From: Burkholderia metallica
GTDB lineage: Bacteria > Pseudomonadota > Gammaproteobacteria > Burkholderiales > Burkholderiaceae
DNA: 64,000 nucleotides
Direction of reading: 5' to 3'
Assembly: GCF_902832845.1 (NCBI RefSeq)
Contig: NZ_CADFDB010000019.1
Location: forward strand, 1 to 64,000
Part shown: positions 53,901-61,800 of the stretch, one piece after another
Layout of the letters: each line of letters begins with the position of its first letter
Position numbering within the stretch: the first letter of the stretch is position 1
Program-made: the position numbers and the translations under genes
The notes under the pieces: generated by a model
What the model was told of the DNA's origin: nothing
What the model saw: the letters and a program-made list of their open reading frames with translations, nothing else
Databases searched by the model: none

Positions 53901-55931
53901 GTGAACACTGACGGTTCGATCTCGGCACCGAGCTTCACGGTCGGCGACGGTAGCGGCGGCTCGACCACGGTCCGCTCGGTCGGCGGCGCGGTCGCCAACC
54001 TCGACGGTCGCGTCACGACGAACGAAGGCGCAATCGCATCGCTGGCCGACCAGATCGGCGGCGGCACGGTCGGCCTCGTCCAGCAAGCTGGTGCGGGCGC
54101 GGACATCACCGTCGGCGCGAACACCGACGGCGCAGCGGTGAACTTCACCGGCACGGCAGGCGCTCGCAAGCTGACTGGCATCGATGCAGGCGTGGTCTCG
54201 GCATCGAGCACCGACGCAGTGAACGGCTCGCAACTGCACGGCGTCGCGGATAGCGTCGCATCGGCCATCGGCGGCGGTTCCGTCGTGAACGCCGACGGTT
54301 CGATCTCGGCGCCGAGCTTCACGGTCGGCGACGGCCACGGCGGCTCGACTACGGTCCGCTCGGTCGGCGATGCGGTCACGAACCTCGACGGTCGTGTAAC
54401 GACGAACGAAGGCGACATCGCGTCGCTGGCCGACCAGATCGGCAGCGGCACGGTCGGCCTCGTCCAGCAAGCCGGTGCAGGCGCGGACATCACCGTCGGC
54501 GCGAACACCGACGGCGCAGCGGTGAACTTCGCCGGCACGGCAGGCGCACGCAAGCTGACCGGCGTCGACGCAGGCGCGGTTTCCGCATCGAGCACCGACG
54601 CGGTGAACGGTTCGCAACTGCACGGCGTCGCGGATAGCGTCGCATCGGCGATCGGTGGCGGTTCCGTCGTCAACGCCGACGGTTCGATCTCGGCGCCGAG
54701 CTTCACGGTCGGCGACGGCAGCGGCGGTTCGACCACGGTCCACTCGGTCGGCGACGTGGTGACCAACCTCGACGGTCGCGTGACGACGAACGAAGGTGCA
54801 GTTGCGTCGCTGGCAGACCAGATCGGCAGCGGCACGCTCGGCCTTGTCCAGCAAGCCGGCCCGGGCGCCAACCTGACGGTCGGCGCGAACACCGACGGCA
54901 CCGCGGTGAGCTTCGTCGGTACGGCTGGCGCACGCAAGCTGTCGGGCGTCGCGAACGGCGTGAACGACGACGATGCGGTGACGATCGCGCAGTTGAAGGC
55001 AACGGGCCTCATCGACTACACGGGCAGGGAAATCGCAGCCGTGACGTATGACGACATCTCGCTTGCCAGCGTGACCTTCGGGGGGTCGGCGGGAACCAGG
55101 CTGCTCAACGTCGCACCGGGCCTGATCGCGGCGGGCAGCATGGAAGCCGTGAACGGCAGCCAGTTGTACGACCTCCAGGAGCGGTTCGCGCAGGAGTACG
55201 CACGACTCGACGGCCGCGTCGGCGACCTCGAAGCCGGCGGCGGTTCGGGTGGCGGCGGCGGTGGTGGCGGCGGCAACGTCGGCCCCGGCACGGGCGGCGA
55301 AGGCTCGCTCGTGGTCGGCGACGGCTCGGCAGCCTCGGGCGAGAACAGCTCGGCCATCGGCCAGGGTTCGGCCGCCTCGGGCAGCGGCAGCACGGCGGTC
55401 GGCCAGGGTTCGAACGCATCGGGCAGCAACAGCTCGGCGATCGGCCAGGGCGCGGTGGCCTCGGGCGACAGCAGCACGGCCATCGGCCAGGGTTCGAAAG
55501 CGACCGGTAGCGGTTCGGTGGCGATCGGCGCGGGCTCGGTGGCGACCGAGGCGAACACCGTGTCGTTCGGTGACGGCACCGCCGAAGGCAATCGCCGGCT
55601 CGTGAACATCGCGGACGGCGTCAACGCCAGCGACGCGGCGACGAAGGGCCAGCTCGATCGTGCGATCAACGGCATGCAAGGGCAGATCAACGACGTCGCG
55701 AAGAACGCATACGCCGGTGTCGCGGCAGCCATGGCAATGCCGAACCTGACGCCGTCGCAGCCGGGCAAGACCGTCGTCGCGGCCGGCGCCGCGAACTACA
55801 AGAGCGGCTCGGCGATCGCGGCCGGCGCGACCTACCGGACGCGCGACGGCAAGTGGCTGATGAACGGCGCCGTGTCCGTCACGTCGACGGGCGATGCAGG
55901 TGTGCGTGCGCAGGTCGGCTACGAGTTCTGA
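50928..55931 (+). CDS. Trimeric autotransporter adhesin (YadA-like), TAA1
   Basis: A 1667-residue type Vc autotransporter. It starts with an extended signal peptide (MNKTYRNIWNTATGTWTAVA, about 53 residues in all, ending GAFA). Next come YadA-like head repeats with SVAIGSG or AVALGNG-type motifs (about 100-350), neck motifs DAVNVSQL, and a stalk built of five 128-residue modules (about 662-1300). A second head-like repeat block follows a Gly-rich linker at about 1438-1460, then a neck (ATKGQLDRAI) and the 4-strand YadA anchor ending in VGYEF. It has AAGGAG before the ATG. The protein should trimerise and be displayed on the surface for adhesion. A terminator follows. Confidence 0.95.
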   Translation: MNKTYRNIWNTATGTWTAVAETARSRSKGSARAARQAVAVLALGGASIGGAFAADACTTEDGVSGSLDAAGVCKVTASRTIGTDAIGTTATLTDNYFKVNSTSANLAAATGANAVAIGQAVTSSGSSSVAIGSGTSADGLHSMALGASSSVIGDSNLAVGDGATVSRMTYTPTNAVAIGMGARVTDGGVNGATGSIAIGNGAAAAGSGSIMIGTSTRHSGSGATVVGANASAMGGGAGVAMGASSSAAGSASVAMGPNATATGLGSIAIGNQAVTANNNAVALGNGAAGSVVNATAIGSNAQATGTNATVLGQSSSASGLSAVGIGFRANAQADNSVALGVDSVANRNNTVSVGSATQQRQVVNVAAGTQATDAVNVSQLQPAVTALGGGAAINPTTGAVTGPTYTLTNGGTQTTVGGALGALDSALATANGNIARNTGDITTINSKLATVVTDDYVKVDTTSGATPAQVSTSALAVGANARGTGDRATAVGNNSIASGANSSVFGMGATASGAASTTIGAYASATGYHASALGVGAIASGSESVAIGTSSNADRDNSVSVGSSTLQRQITNMAAGTQGTDAVNVSQLSPVVAALGGGATIDSSTGTVTGPTYTLTNGGAQTTVGGALGALDGALTTANGNIARNTGDITTINTKLDGLSNGTVGLVQQAAAGDDLTVGAHTDGAAVDFTGTAGARKLTGVDAGAVSVSSKDAVNGSQLHGVADSVASAIGGGSVVNTDGSISAPSFTLGDGTGGSTTVRSVGGAVANLDGRVTTNEGDIASLADQIGSGTVGLVQQASAGADITVGANTDGAAVDFTGTAGARKLTGVDAGAVSVSSKDAVNGSQLHGVADSVASAIGGGSVVNTDGSISAPSFTLGDGTGGSTTVRSVGGAVANLDGRVTTNEGDIASLADQIGSGTVGLVQQASAGADITVGANTDGAAVDFTGTAGARKLTGVDAGTISASSTDAVNGSQLHGVADSVASAIGGGSVVNTDGSISAPSFTVGDGSGGSTTVRSVGGAVANLDGRVTTNEGAIASLADQIGGGTVGLVQQAGAGADITVGANTDGAAVNFTGTAGARKLTGIDAGVVSASSTDAVNGSQLHGVADSVASAIGGGSVVNADGSISAPSFTVGDGHGGSTTVRSVGDAVTNLDGRVTTNEGDIASLADQIGSGTVGLVQQAGAGADITVGANTDGAAVNFAGTAGARKLTGVDAGAVSASSTDAVNGSQLHGVADSVASAIGGGSVVNADGSISAPSFTVGDGSGGSTTVHSVGDVVTNLDGRVTTNEGAVASLADQIGSGTLGLVQQAGPGANLTVGANTDGTAVSFVGTAGARKLSGVANGVNDDDAVTIAQLKATGLIDYTGREIAAVTYDDISLASVTFGGSAGTRLLNVAPGLIAAGSMEAVNGSQLYDLQERFAQEYARLDGRVGDLEAGGGSGGGGGGGGGNVGPGTGGEGSLVVGDGSAASGENSSAIGQGSAASGSGSTAVGQGSNASGSNSSAIGQGAVASGDSSTAIGQGSKATGSGSVAIGAGSVATEANTVSFGDGTAEGNRRLVNIADGVNASDAATKGQLDRAINGMQGQINDVAKNAYAGVAAAMAMPNLTPSQPGKTVVAAGAANYKSGSAIAAGATYRTRDGKWLMNGAVSVTSTGDAGVRAQVGYEF
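52911..54830 (+). repeat. Five tandem 384-bp in-frame repeats in TAA1
   Basis: Copies start at 52911, 53295, 53679, 54063 and 54447, with a partial sixth copy from 54831; the spacing is exactly 384 bp (128 codons) throughout. Each encodes a stalk module of the form GTVGLVQQA...DAVNGSQLHGVADSVASA...LDGRVTTNEG. Copies 1 and 2 are identical over about 290 bp (roughly 52976-53266 and 53360-53650); the others diverge by scattered, mostly silent changes. Confidence 0.95.
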
Positions 55932-55970
55932 CCGGACGGCTCCGCGTCGTGCGGAGCATCCATCGACCCG

Positions 55971-55997
55971 AAGCGGGGGAGCGATCCCCCGCTTTTT
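55971..55997 (+). terminator. Intrinsic terminator of TAA1
   Basis: AAGCGGGGGA (55971-55980) pairs with TCCCCCGCTT (55985-55994) around GCGA and runs into a T tract. It lies 40 bases after the TAA1 stop. Confidence 0.92.
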
Positions 55998-56154
55998 CGG
56001 CCGACGGCCAGTGACGGTTCCGAACGAGCCGCTACCGGCCGTCGGCGCGACGACATCGCGTCCGGCCTGCGTTGCACGCCGGACGCGCATGCATTCGTGC
56101 CGACCTCCGCCGCCCGGCCCCCGCCGCGCGGCGCAACATGAAGGTACAACCGAC

Positions 56155-56850
56155 ATGCCAGGAAACTTCCCCATCCGCATCGTGATCGCCGACGACCATC
56201 CGGCGGTGGTCATCGGCGCGCGCTACGAACTGTCCGCGACGAATACGCTCGCGGTGGTCGCGAGCGCCAACAACTCGACCGAACTGATGGAAACCCTCGC
56301 GAACCATCCGTGCGACGTGCTCGTGTCCGACTACGCGATGCCGGGCACCGAATACGGCGACGGACTCGCGATGTTCTCCGCGATCCTGAAGCGTTACCCG
56401 AATCTGCGCGTCGTCGTGATGACGATGATGGAGAACGCGGTGGCGCTGCGCGCGTTGCTCGACCTCGGCATCGCGTGCGTGGTCAGCAAGTCCGACATGA
56501 CGAGCCACCTGACGATGGCGATCCACGCGGCCTACACGAACGGCCGCTACCTGTCGCCGTCGATGGACCGCATCCTGCGGGCCGCCGGCAATTCGGGCGG
56601 CAAGGCGCCGGCGCTGTCCGCGCGCGAGCTGGAAGTGATTCGTCTCTTCGCGTCGGGCCTGTCGGTCAACGACATCGCCGAGCAATTGAGCCGCAGCAAG
56701 AAGACGATCAGCACGCAGAAGAGTTCGGCGATGCAGAAACTGGGCATCGAGCGCGACGTCGATCTCGTCCGCTACGCGATCGCGTGCGGGCTGGTGTCCG
56801 ACTACGGTTACGCGACGCCGCTGCCGGCGATCGACAAAAACCCGCGCTGA
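56155..56850 (+). CDS. NarL/RcsB-like response regulator
   Basis: A 231-residue regulator. The receiver has RIVIADDHPAVVIGARYELS, phospho-acceptor Asp59 in LVSDYAMPGTE, the switch Thr in VVMTMMEN and the Lys in CVVSKSDMTS. The LuxR-type DNA-binding domain reads LSARELEVIRLFASGLSVND and IAEQLSRSKKTISTQKSSAM. The DDHP and SDYAMPG motifs match RcsB and BvgA-like regulators that accept phosphate from hybrid kinases, such as the one at 47717. The ATG at 56155 begins at the conserved domain start; the upstream extension in the frame is unlikely. It is convergent with a paralogue. Confidence 0.93.
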   Translation: MPGNFPIRIVIADDHPAVVIGARYELSATNTLAVVASANNSTELMETLANHPCDVLVSDYAMPGTEYGDGLAMFSAILKRYPNLRVVVMTMMENAVALRALLDLGIACVVSKSDMTSHLTMAIHAAYTNGRYLSPSMDRILRAAGNSGGKAPALSARELEVIRLFASGLSVNDIAEQLSRSKKTISTQKSSAMQKLGIERDVDLVRYAIACGLVSDYGYATPLPAIDKNPR

Positions 56851-56942
56851 CGGCGCGGTGACCATGCCGGCGCATGGTCGGCCGTACCCGCCTGCACGAA
56901 TGACCCGGCACCCGAAACTTGCCGGCGCGCATGGCGCGCCGG

Positions 56943-57668
56943 TCAGGCCGGATCGGTGCGCCCTTTCTCTTCGTCTTCCTGCTCCACCGCCTTGCCCTCG
57001 CTGCCGGACGCGGCGACGATCCCGTGCTCGATCGCGTAGCGCAGCAGGTCGATATCCTTTTCCACGCCGAGCTTCTGCATCGCGCGCGCCTTCTGCGTGC
57101 TGATCGTCTTCTTGCTGCGGCTGAGCTTCTCCGCGATCTCGTTGACGGTCATCCCGGACGCATACAGCCGCACGACCTCGATCTCGCGGCTGCTCAGGCT
57201 CTGCGCCTGATCGACGATCCGTGCGCTCGAATGCGCGGAAAGCGTGCGCACGACCTTCTCGACCGACGGCGAATAGTAGGTGCCGCCCGTTGCGGCCGCA
57301 TGCACGGCCGGAATCAGGTGGTCGATCGCATCCGACTTGCTGACGATGCACGCGATGCCCAGCCGCACCAGCGCGCCGACCACCGCCGCGTTGTCGAGCA
57401 TGGTCAGCACGACCAGCTTCACGGCCGGGTAATTGCGTTGCAGGTAGGAAAACAGCGCGATGCCGTCGCCGTGCGCGTTGCCGGGCATCGCGTAGTCGGA
57501 CACCAGGACGTCGCACGCCCCTGCATCGAGCAGTGCGATCAGCTCGGTCGAATTGCCGGCCGTGCCGGTGAGCCGGATCGTCGGCACCGACGACAGTCCA
57601 TGCTGGACGCCGACGAGCGTTGCCGGATGGTCGTCGGCCAATACCACACGTATCTGATAGCTTCCCAT
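56943..57668 (-). CDS. NarL/RcsB-like response regulator, paralogue
   Basis: A 241-residue paralogue of the regulator at 56155: it shares DDHPA, NSTEL, CDVLVSDYAMPG (Asp58), IACVVSKSD (as IACIVSKSD), SRSKKTISTQK and AMQKLG. The two differ mainly in the first 30 residues and in an acidic C-terminal tail here (KAVEQEDEEKGRTDPA). The start at 57668 follows the same reasoning. They are convergent, 92 bases apart, suggesting an inverted duplication, and both may be served by one hybrid kinase. This copy points away from the OmpA-TAA2 unit. Confidence 0.92.
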   Translation of the reverse strand: MGSYQIRVVLADDHPATLVGVQHGLSSVPTIRLTGTAGNSTELIALLDAGACDVLVSDYAMPGNAHGDGIALFSYLQRNYPAVKLVVLTMLDNAAVVGALVRLGIACIVSKSDAIDHLIPAVHAAATGGTYYSPSVEKVVRTLSAHSSARIVDQAQSLSSREIEVVRLYASGMTVNEIAEKLSRSKKTISTQKARAMQKLGVEKDIDLLRYAIEHGIVAASGSEGKAVEQEDEEKGRTDPA

Positions 57669-58001
57669 AGTCGTCCGAGTATTCACCGCTGTCGCGGGAG
57701 GCCGAACGGCCACCCGATTGCCGGCGACGGCGCATGCGCGCCGTTCTTTCTGGATCGTAATTGGGCGCTAGTTTCGCATGAATCCGGGGCGATCAGCCAA
57801 GATCGGACGGGAGCGGCCGCCGCAACGCGCGCCGTGAACGGAAAAAGCCGCCGGCTCGGTCGGAGCGGGCGGCTTGGCATGCCTGCCGGGACAACGGGGT
57901 GCGGCGGTCGATTGCGCCCCGTTCCTTCACCGGCTCGTGACCGGAGAAGGCCCTGGCGGCGCCGGCGAACCGGCGCCGCGATGCGTCATTGCGTCAATGC
58001 C
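57669..58001 (-). other. Intergenic region between regulator and OmpA gene
   Basis: 333 bases containing the regulator promoter and, at 57841-57875, the terminator of the OmpA transcript arriving from the right. No gene is visible. Confidence 0.5.
57841..57875 (-). terminator. Intrinsic terminator downstream of the OmpA gene
   Basis: On the minus strand AAGCCGCC (57875-57868) pairs with GGCGGCTT (57852-57845) and continues as TTTTTC. It lies about 130 bases beyond the OmpA stop and would end the TAA2-OmpA transcript before the response regulator gene. Confidence 0.75.
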
Positions 58002-58706
58002 TCATTGCGTGTCCAGGCGGATCTCGACGCGGCGGTTCTGCGCGCGGCCGTCGGCCGTCGCGTTGGACGCGACGGGATCGGCCGAACCCAGGCCTTCGGC
58101 GGAGAACGACCGGGCCTGCAGCCCGTTCGAACGCAGGTAGTTCACCACGGTGCGCGCCCGCGCTTCCGACAGCGTGCGGTTATGCGCGGCGCTGCCGGTC
58201 GAATCGGTGAAGCCGGTGATCGCGACGCGCGCGAACTCCACGCCGCGATTGGTCGTGATGAAGCGATCGAGCTCGTTGCGGGCCTGCGACGTCAGCGCCG
58301 CGCTGTCGGTCGCAAAGTTCGCGTCGCCCTGCAGCAGCACCTGGCGTTGCTGAACCGGTTGCGGTTCCGGCACAGGCTGCGGTGCCGGCGCGGGCTGCGC
58401 GACCGGCTGCGGCTTGCCGCACATGAACGTGATTTCGCGCGGATCCTTCATCGGCGCACGGCTGTAGACGCGGTCGATCATCTCGAGCGGCGTGAAGCCC
58501 TTGCCCTGGCAGAACTCTTCCGCCGCGCGCGCGCACGCATTGGCGCTGCCGAGCAGCCCGTCGCAGCTCACGCGGAACACGTTGTCCGGCTTGCCCGGAA
58601 TCGACACCGCGCGGATGTCATAGGTGAACCCCGAATGCGTCGTACACGCACCGAGCACCATCGCGAACGCGCCGATCGACGCGACGCGCAAAAGCTTTGA
58701 AGTCAT
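58002..58706 (-). CDS. OmpA-family lipoprotein
   Basis: A 234-residue outer-membrane lipoprotein. The signal peptide ends in the lipobox LGAC. A middle domain with four Cys (VSCDGLLGSANACARAAEEFC and FMCGKP) precedes a Pro/Gln-rich linker (PVAQPAPAPQPVPEPQPVQQ), and the C-terminal OmpA/MotB domain (about 130-232) carries the peptidoglycan-binding signature ITGFTDSTGSAAHNRTLSEA with the Asp and Arg contacts. It has no barrel. It lies downstream of the TAA2 gene on the same strand, 104 bases apart, and may stabilise the adhesin's membrane region by contacting peptidoglycan. Confidence 0.92.
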   Translation of the reverse strand: MTSKLLRVASIGAFAMVLGACTTHSGFTYDIRAVSIPGKPDNVFRVSCDGLLGSANACARAAEEFCQGKGFTPLEMIDRVYSRAPMKDPREITFMCGKPQPVAQPAPAPQPVPEPQPVQQRQVLLQGDANFATDSAALTSQARNELDRFITTNRGVEFARVAITGFTDSTGSAAHNRTLSEARARTVVNYLRSNGLQARSFSAEGLGSADPVASNATADGRAQNRRVEIRLDTQ

Positions 58707-58718
58707 GGTCTTGAATGA

Positions 58719-58740
58719 GCGTCCGCCCTCAGGCGGACGC
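58719..58740 (-). other. Intercistronic hairpin between TAA2 and OmpA genes
   Basis: GCGTCCGCC and GGCGGACGC form a 9-bp perfect stem with a 4-base loop, just upstream of the OmpA start. There is no T tract. It could be a processing or stability element in a joint transcript, or an operator. Confidence 0.5.
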
Positions 58741-58810
58741 GCTTGTATGAGAGGGTTAGAAAGATCGGAACGGCGTTGCACGGGCGGGGCGCATGGCCCC
58801 GCCCCGCGCA

Positions 58811-61800
58811 TTACCACTGGTACGACGCGCCCATGCCCACCGTGTTGCCGCCACTCGACAGACCCACGCCGGCCTTCATCTTCAGGTTCTGCGTGATGCG
58901 GGCTTCGCCGCCGAACGCCACCGCCTGATAGCCCTTGTAGGTCGCGCCGCCGACACCGAACGACAGCGTCTTGCCCGGATCCACGCCCGGAATCATCGTC
59001 AGCGCAGTGGCTGCCGCGATACCCGAATACGCGTTCTTCGACACGTCGTTGATCTGGCTCCCCAGACCGCCGACCGCACGATCGAGCTGCCCCTTCGTCG
59101 CGGCGTCGTTCGCGCCCACGCCGTCGGCGATGTTCACGATCCGGCGGTTACCGGTGTCGGTGCCGTTGCCGAACGAGACCGTGTTCGCTTCGTTCGCCAC
59201 GGAGCCCGAGCCGATCGCCACCGAACCGCTGCCGGTTGCGTTCGAGCCCTGGCCGATCGCCGTCGCGTTCTCGCCTTTCGCAGCCGAACCCGCGCCGATC
59301 GCCGTGCCGCCGCTCGACCCGACGGTCGAACCGGAGCCGATCACCGTGCCGTTGTTCACGCCGGTGCCGATCGACGCGCCGGAACCTGCCGCCACGTTGC
59401 CGGTGCCGGTGCCGGGGTTCGCCGCCGACGAGCCGCCCGCGGTCAGGTCGGTCGCGCCGAAGTACGGGTTGGTGCCCGTGCCGCCGCCGTTACCGTCACC
59501 CGGGGTGCCCGGCCGCAGTTCGAGGCCGCCGACACGGTCGTCGAGGTTGCCGATCTTGTCGTTCAGCGCGCTCAACTGCCCGTAGTTCACGGCGTCGTAC
59601 TGGCTCGTACCGTCCGCGACGTTCGTCAGCCGCACCGGTGCCGCGCCCGACCCGCCGAGGGTCACCGAACCGAAGTTCGGCGTGCCGTCCCTATTCAGGT
59701 CGTAACGCACCGCGAGCGAATCGGTCGCGCCGTAGGCCGCCGCCGCTTGCACGGCTTCCGCCACGGTCGAGTACTTCTGGCCGTTCACTTCGATCGCCGT
59801 GTTCCCGAGCGTGCCGTCCGCGCCGACCGTCGTGCCGCCACCGATCGTGTCCGCCACGCTCTGCGCGGTGCCGTGCAGCTGCGAGCCGTTGATCGCGTCC
59901 GTGCTGGTCGAGTTCACCGCACCCGCCGCCACGTTCGTGATCGTCGTGCCGTTCGTGCCCTTCAGCTTCACTTCGTCGAAGTTCGCCGATTCGTCGTCGT
60001 TCGTGCTGTACGTCACCGCCAGCGACGTCAGGCCCGAACCCGGGTTCGTCGGATCGACCGGCGCGACGAGGCCAGCGCTCTTCAGCTGGGCCACGTTCAC
60101 CGCGTCGGTGTCGTCCGTACCGGCCGCGACGTTCTTCACCTGCACCGGGCCGGCCGACTTGCCGCCGCCCAGCGTCACCGCGTTGTAGTTCGGCGTGCCG
60201 TCCGCGTTACGGTCATACGTCACCGCGGCGATCGATTGACCCGTCACCGGATCCACCAGCCCCGAATCGGCCAGCTGGTTGTTGATCAACGTGATGTTCT
60301 TCGTATTCGTCGCAACACGGCCATCCAGGTTGTCCAGCGCGTCGCCGACGTTGCGGTAGTCGGCCTTCGCCGTGACATCCGCCGGATCGGTCAACGAGTA
60401 GGTCGGCGCCGTCACGTTGCCGCTGGCGTCGACGGTCGAGCCGCCACCCAGCGAATCCGCGACGCTCTTCGACACGCCGTACAGCTGCGAGCCGTTCACC
60501 GCGTCCGTGCTGGCCGTGTTCACCGCGCCGGCCTTCACGTTCGTCAGCGTCGTGCCGTTCGCGCCCTTCAGCTTCACTTCGTCGAGGTTCGCCGAACCAT
60601 CGTCGTTCGTGCCGTACGTCACCGCCAGCGACATCAGGCCCGCACCCGGATTGGTCGGATCGACCGGCGCAACCAGGCCCGAATCCTTCAACTGACCGAC
60701 GTTCACCGCGTCATGACGATCCACGCCATCCGCCACGTTCGACAGCGTCACCGGGCCGGCCGACTTGCCACCGCCCAGCGTCACCGTGTTGTAGTTCGGC
60801 GTGCCGTCCGTATTACGGTCGTACGTCACTGCGGCGATCGACTTGCCGTCGTCGCCGATCAGGCCCGAGCCCTTCAGCTGGCTCACGTTCACTGCATCCG
60901 TGTCGGCAACACCCGCCTTCACGTTTGCGAGCGTCGTGCCGTTCGTACCCTTCAGCTTGACCTCATCGAAGTTCGCCGAGCCGTCGGCGTTCTTGCCGTA
61001 CGTCACCGCCAGCGACGTCAGGCCTGCGCCCGGATTGGTCGGATCGACCGGCGCAACGAGGCCCGAGTCCTGCAACTGACCCAGGTTCACCGCGTCATGA
61101 CGATCCACGCCATCCGCCACGTTCGACAGCGTCACCGGGCCGGTCGACTTGCCACCGCCCAACGTCACCGCGTTGTAGTTCGGCGTGCCGTCCGCGTTGC
61201 GGTTGTATGTGACCGCAGCGATCGCCTGGCCATCGTCGCCGATCAGGCCCGAGCCCTTCAACTGGCTCACGTTCACTGCATCCGTGTCGGCAACACCCGC
61301 CTTCACGTTTGCGAGCGTCGTGCCGTTCGTGCCGCCACCCAGCGTGACCTTGTCCTTCGTCGCGCTGTCGTACGTCACTGCCAACGACGTCAGGTTGCCG
61401 TTGCCGTCGTCGCCCACCAGGCCCGAACTCTTCAGTTGGCCGAGGTTCAGTGCGTCGCCGTCGTCGGTTGCATCCGCCACGTGCTTCAGTTGCGTCGGGT
61501 TCGTGCCGTTACCCAGCGTCACCGAACCGTAGTTCGGCGTGCCGTCCGTATTACGGTCGTACGTCACCGCGGCGATCGCCTTCCCGTCGTCGCCGATCAG
61601 GCCCGAGCCCTTCAGCTGGCTCACGTTCACCGCGTCCTTGTCCGCAACGCCGGCCTTCACGTTCGCAAGCGTCGTGCCGTCCGTGCCCTTCAGCTTCACT
61701 TCGTCGAAGTTCGCCGAATCGTCCGCGTTCTTGCTGTACGTCACCGCGAGCGATGCCAGGCCTGCACCCGGGTTCGTCGGATCGACCGGCGCAACGAGGC

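Noticed and set aside
52911-54830. CRISPR-like regular repetition
   Set aside because: The period is 384 bp, in frame and coding; there are no short palindromic repeats with unique spacers.
52557-56213. 1218-codon minus-strand frame opposite the TAA1 stalk, plus shorter minus-strand frames at 52511-55012
   Set aside because: Repetitive because the opposite gene is repetitive; no start signals and no protein-like composition.
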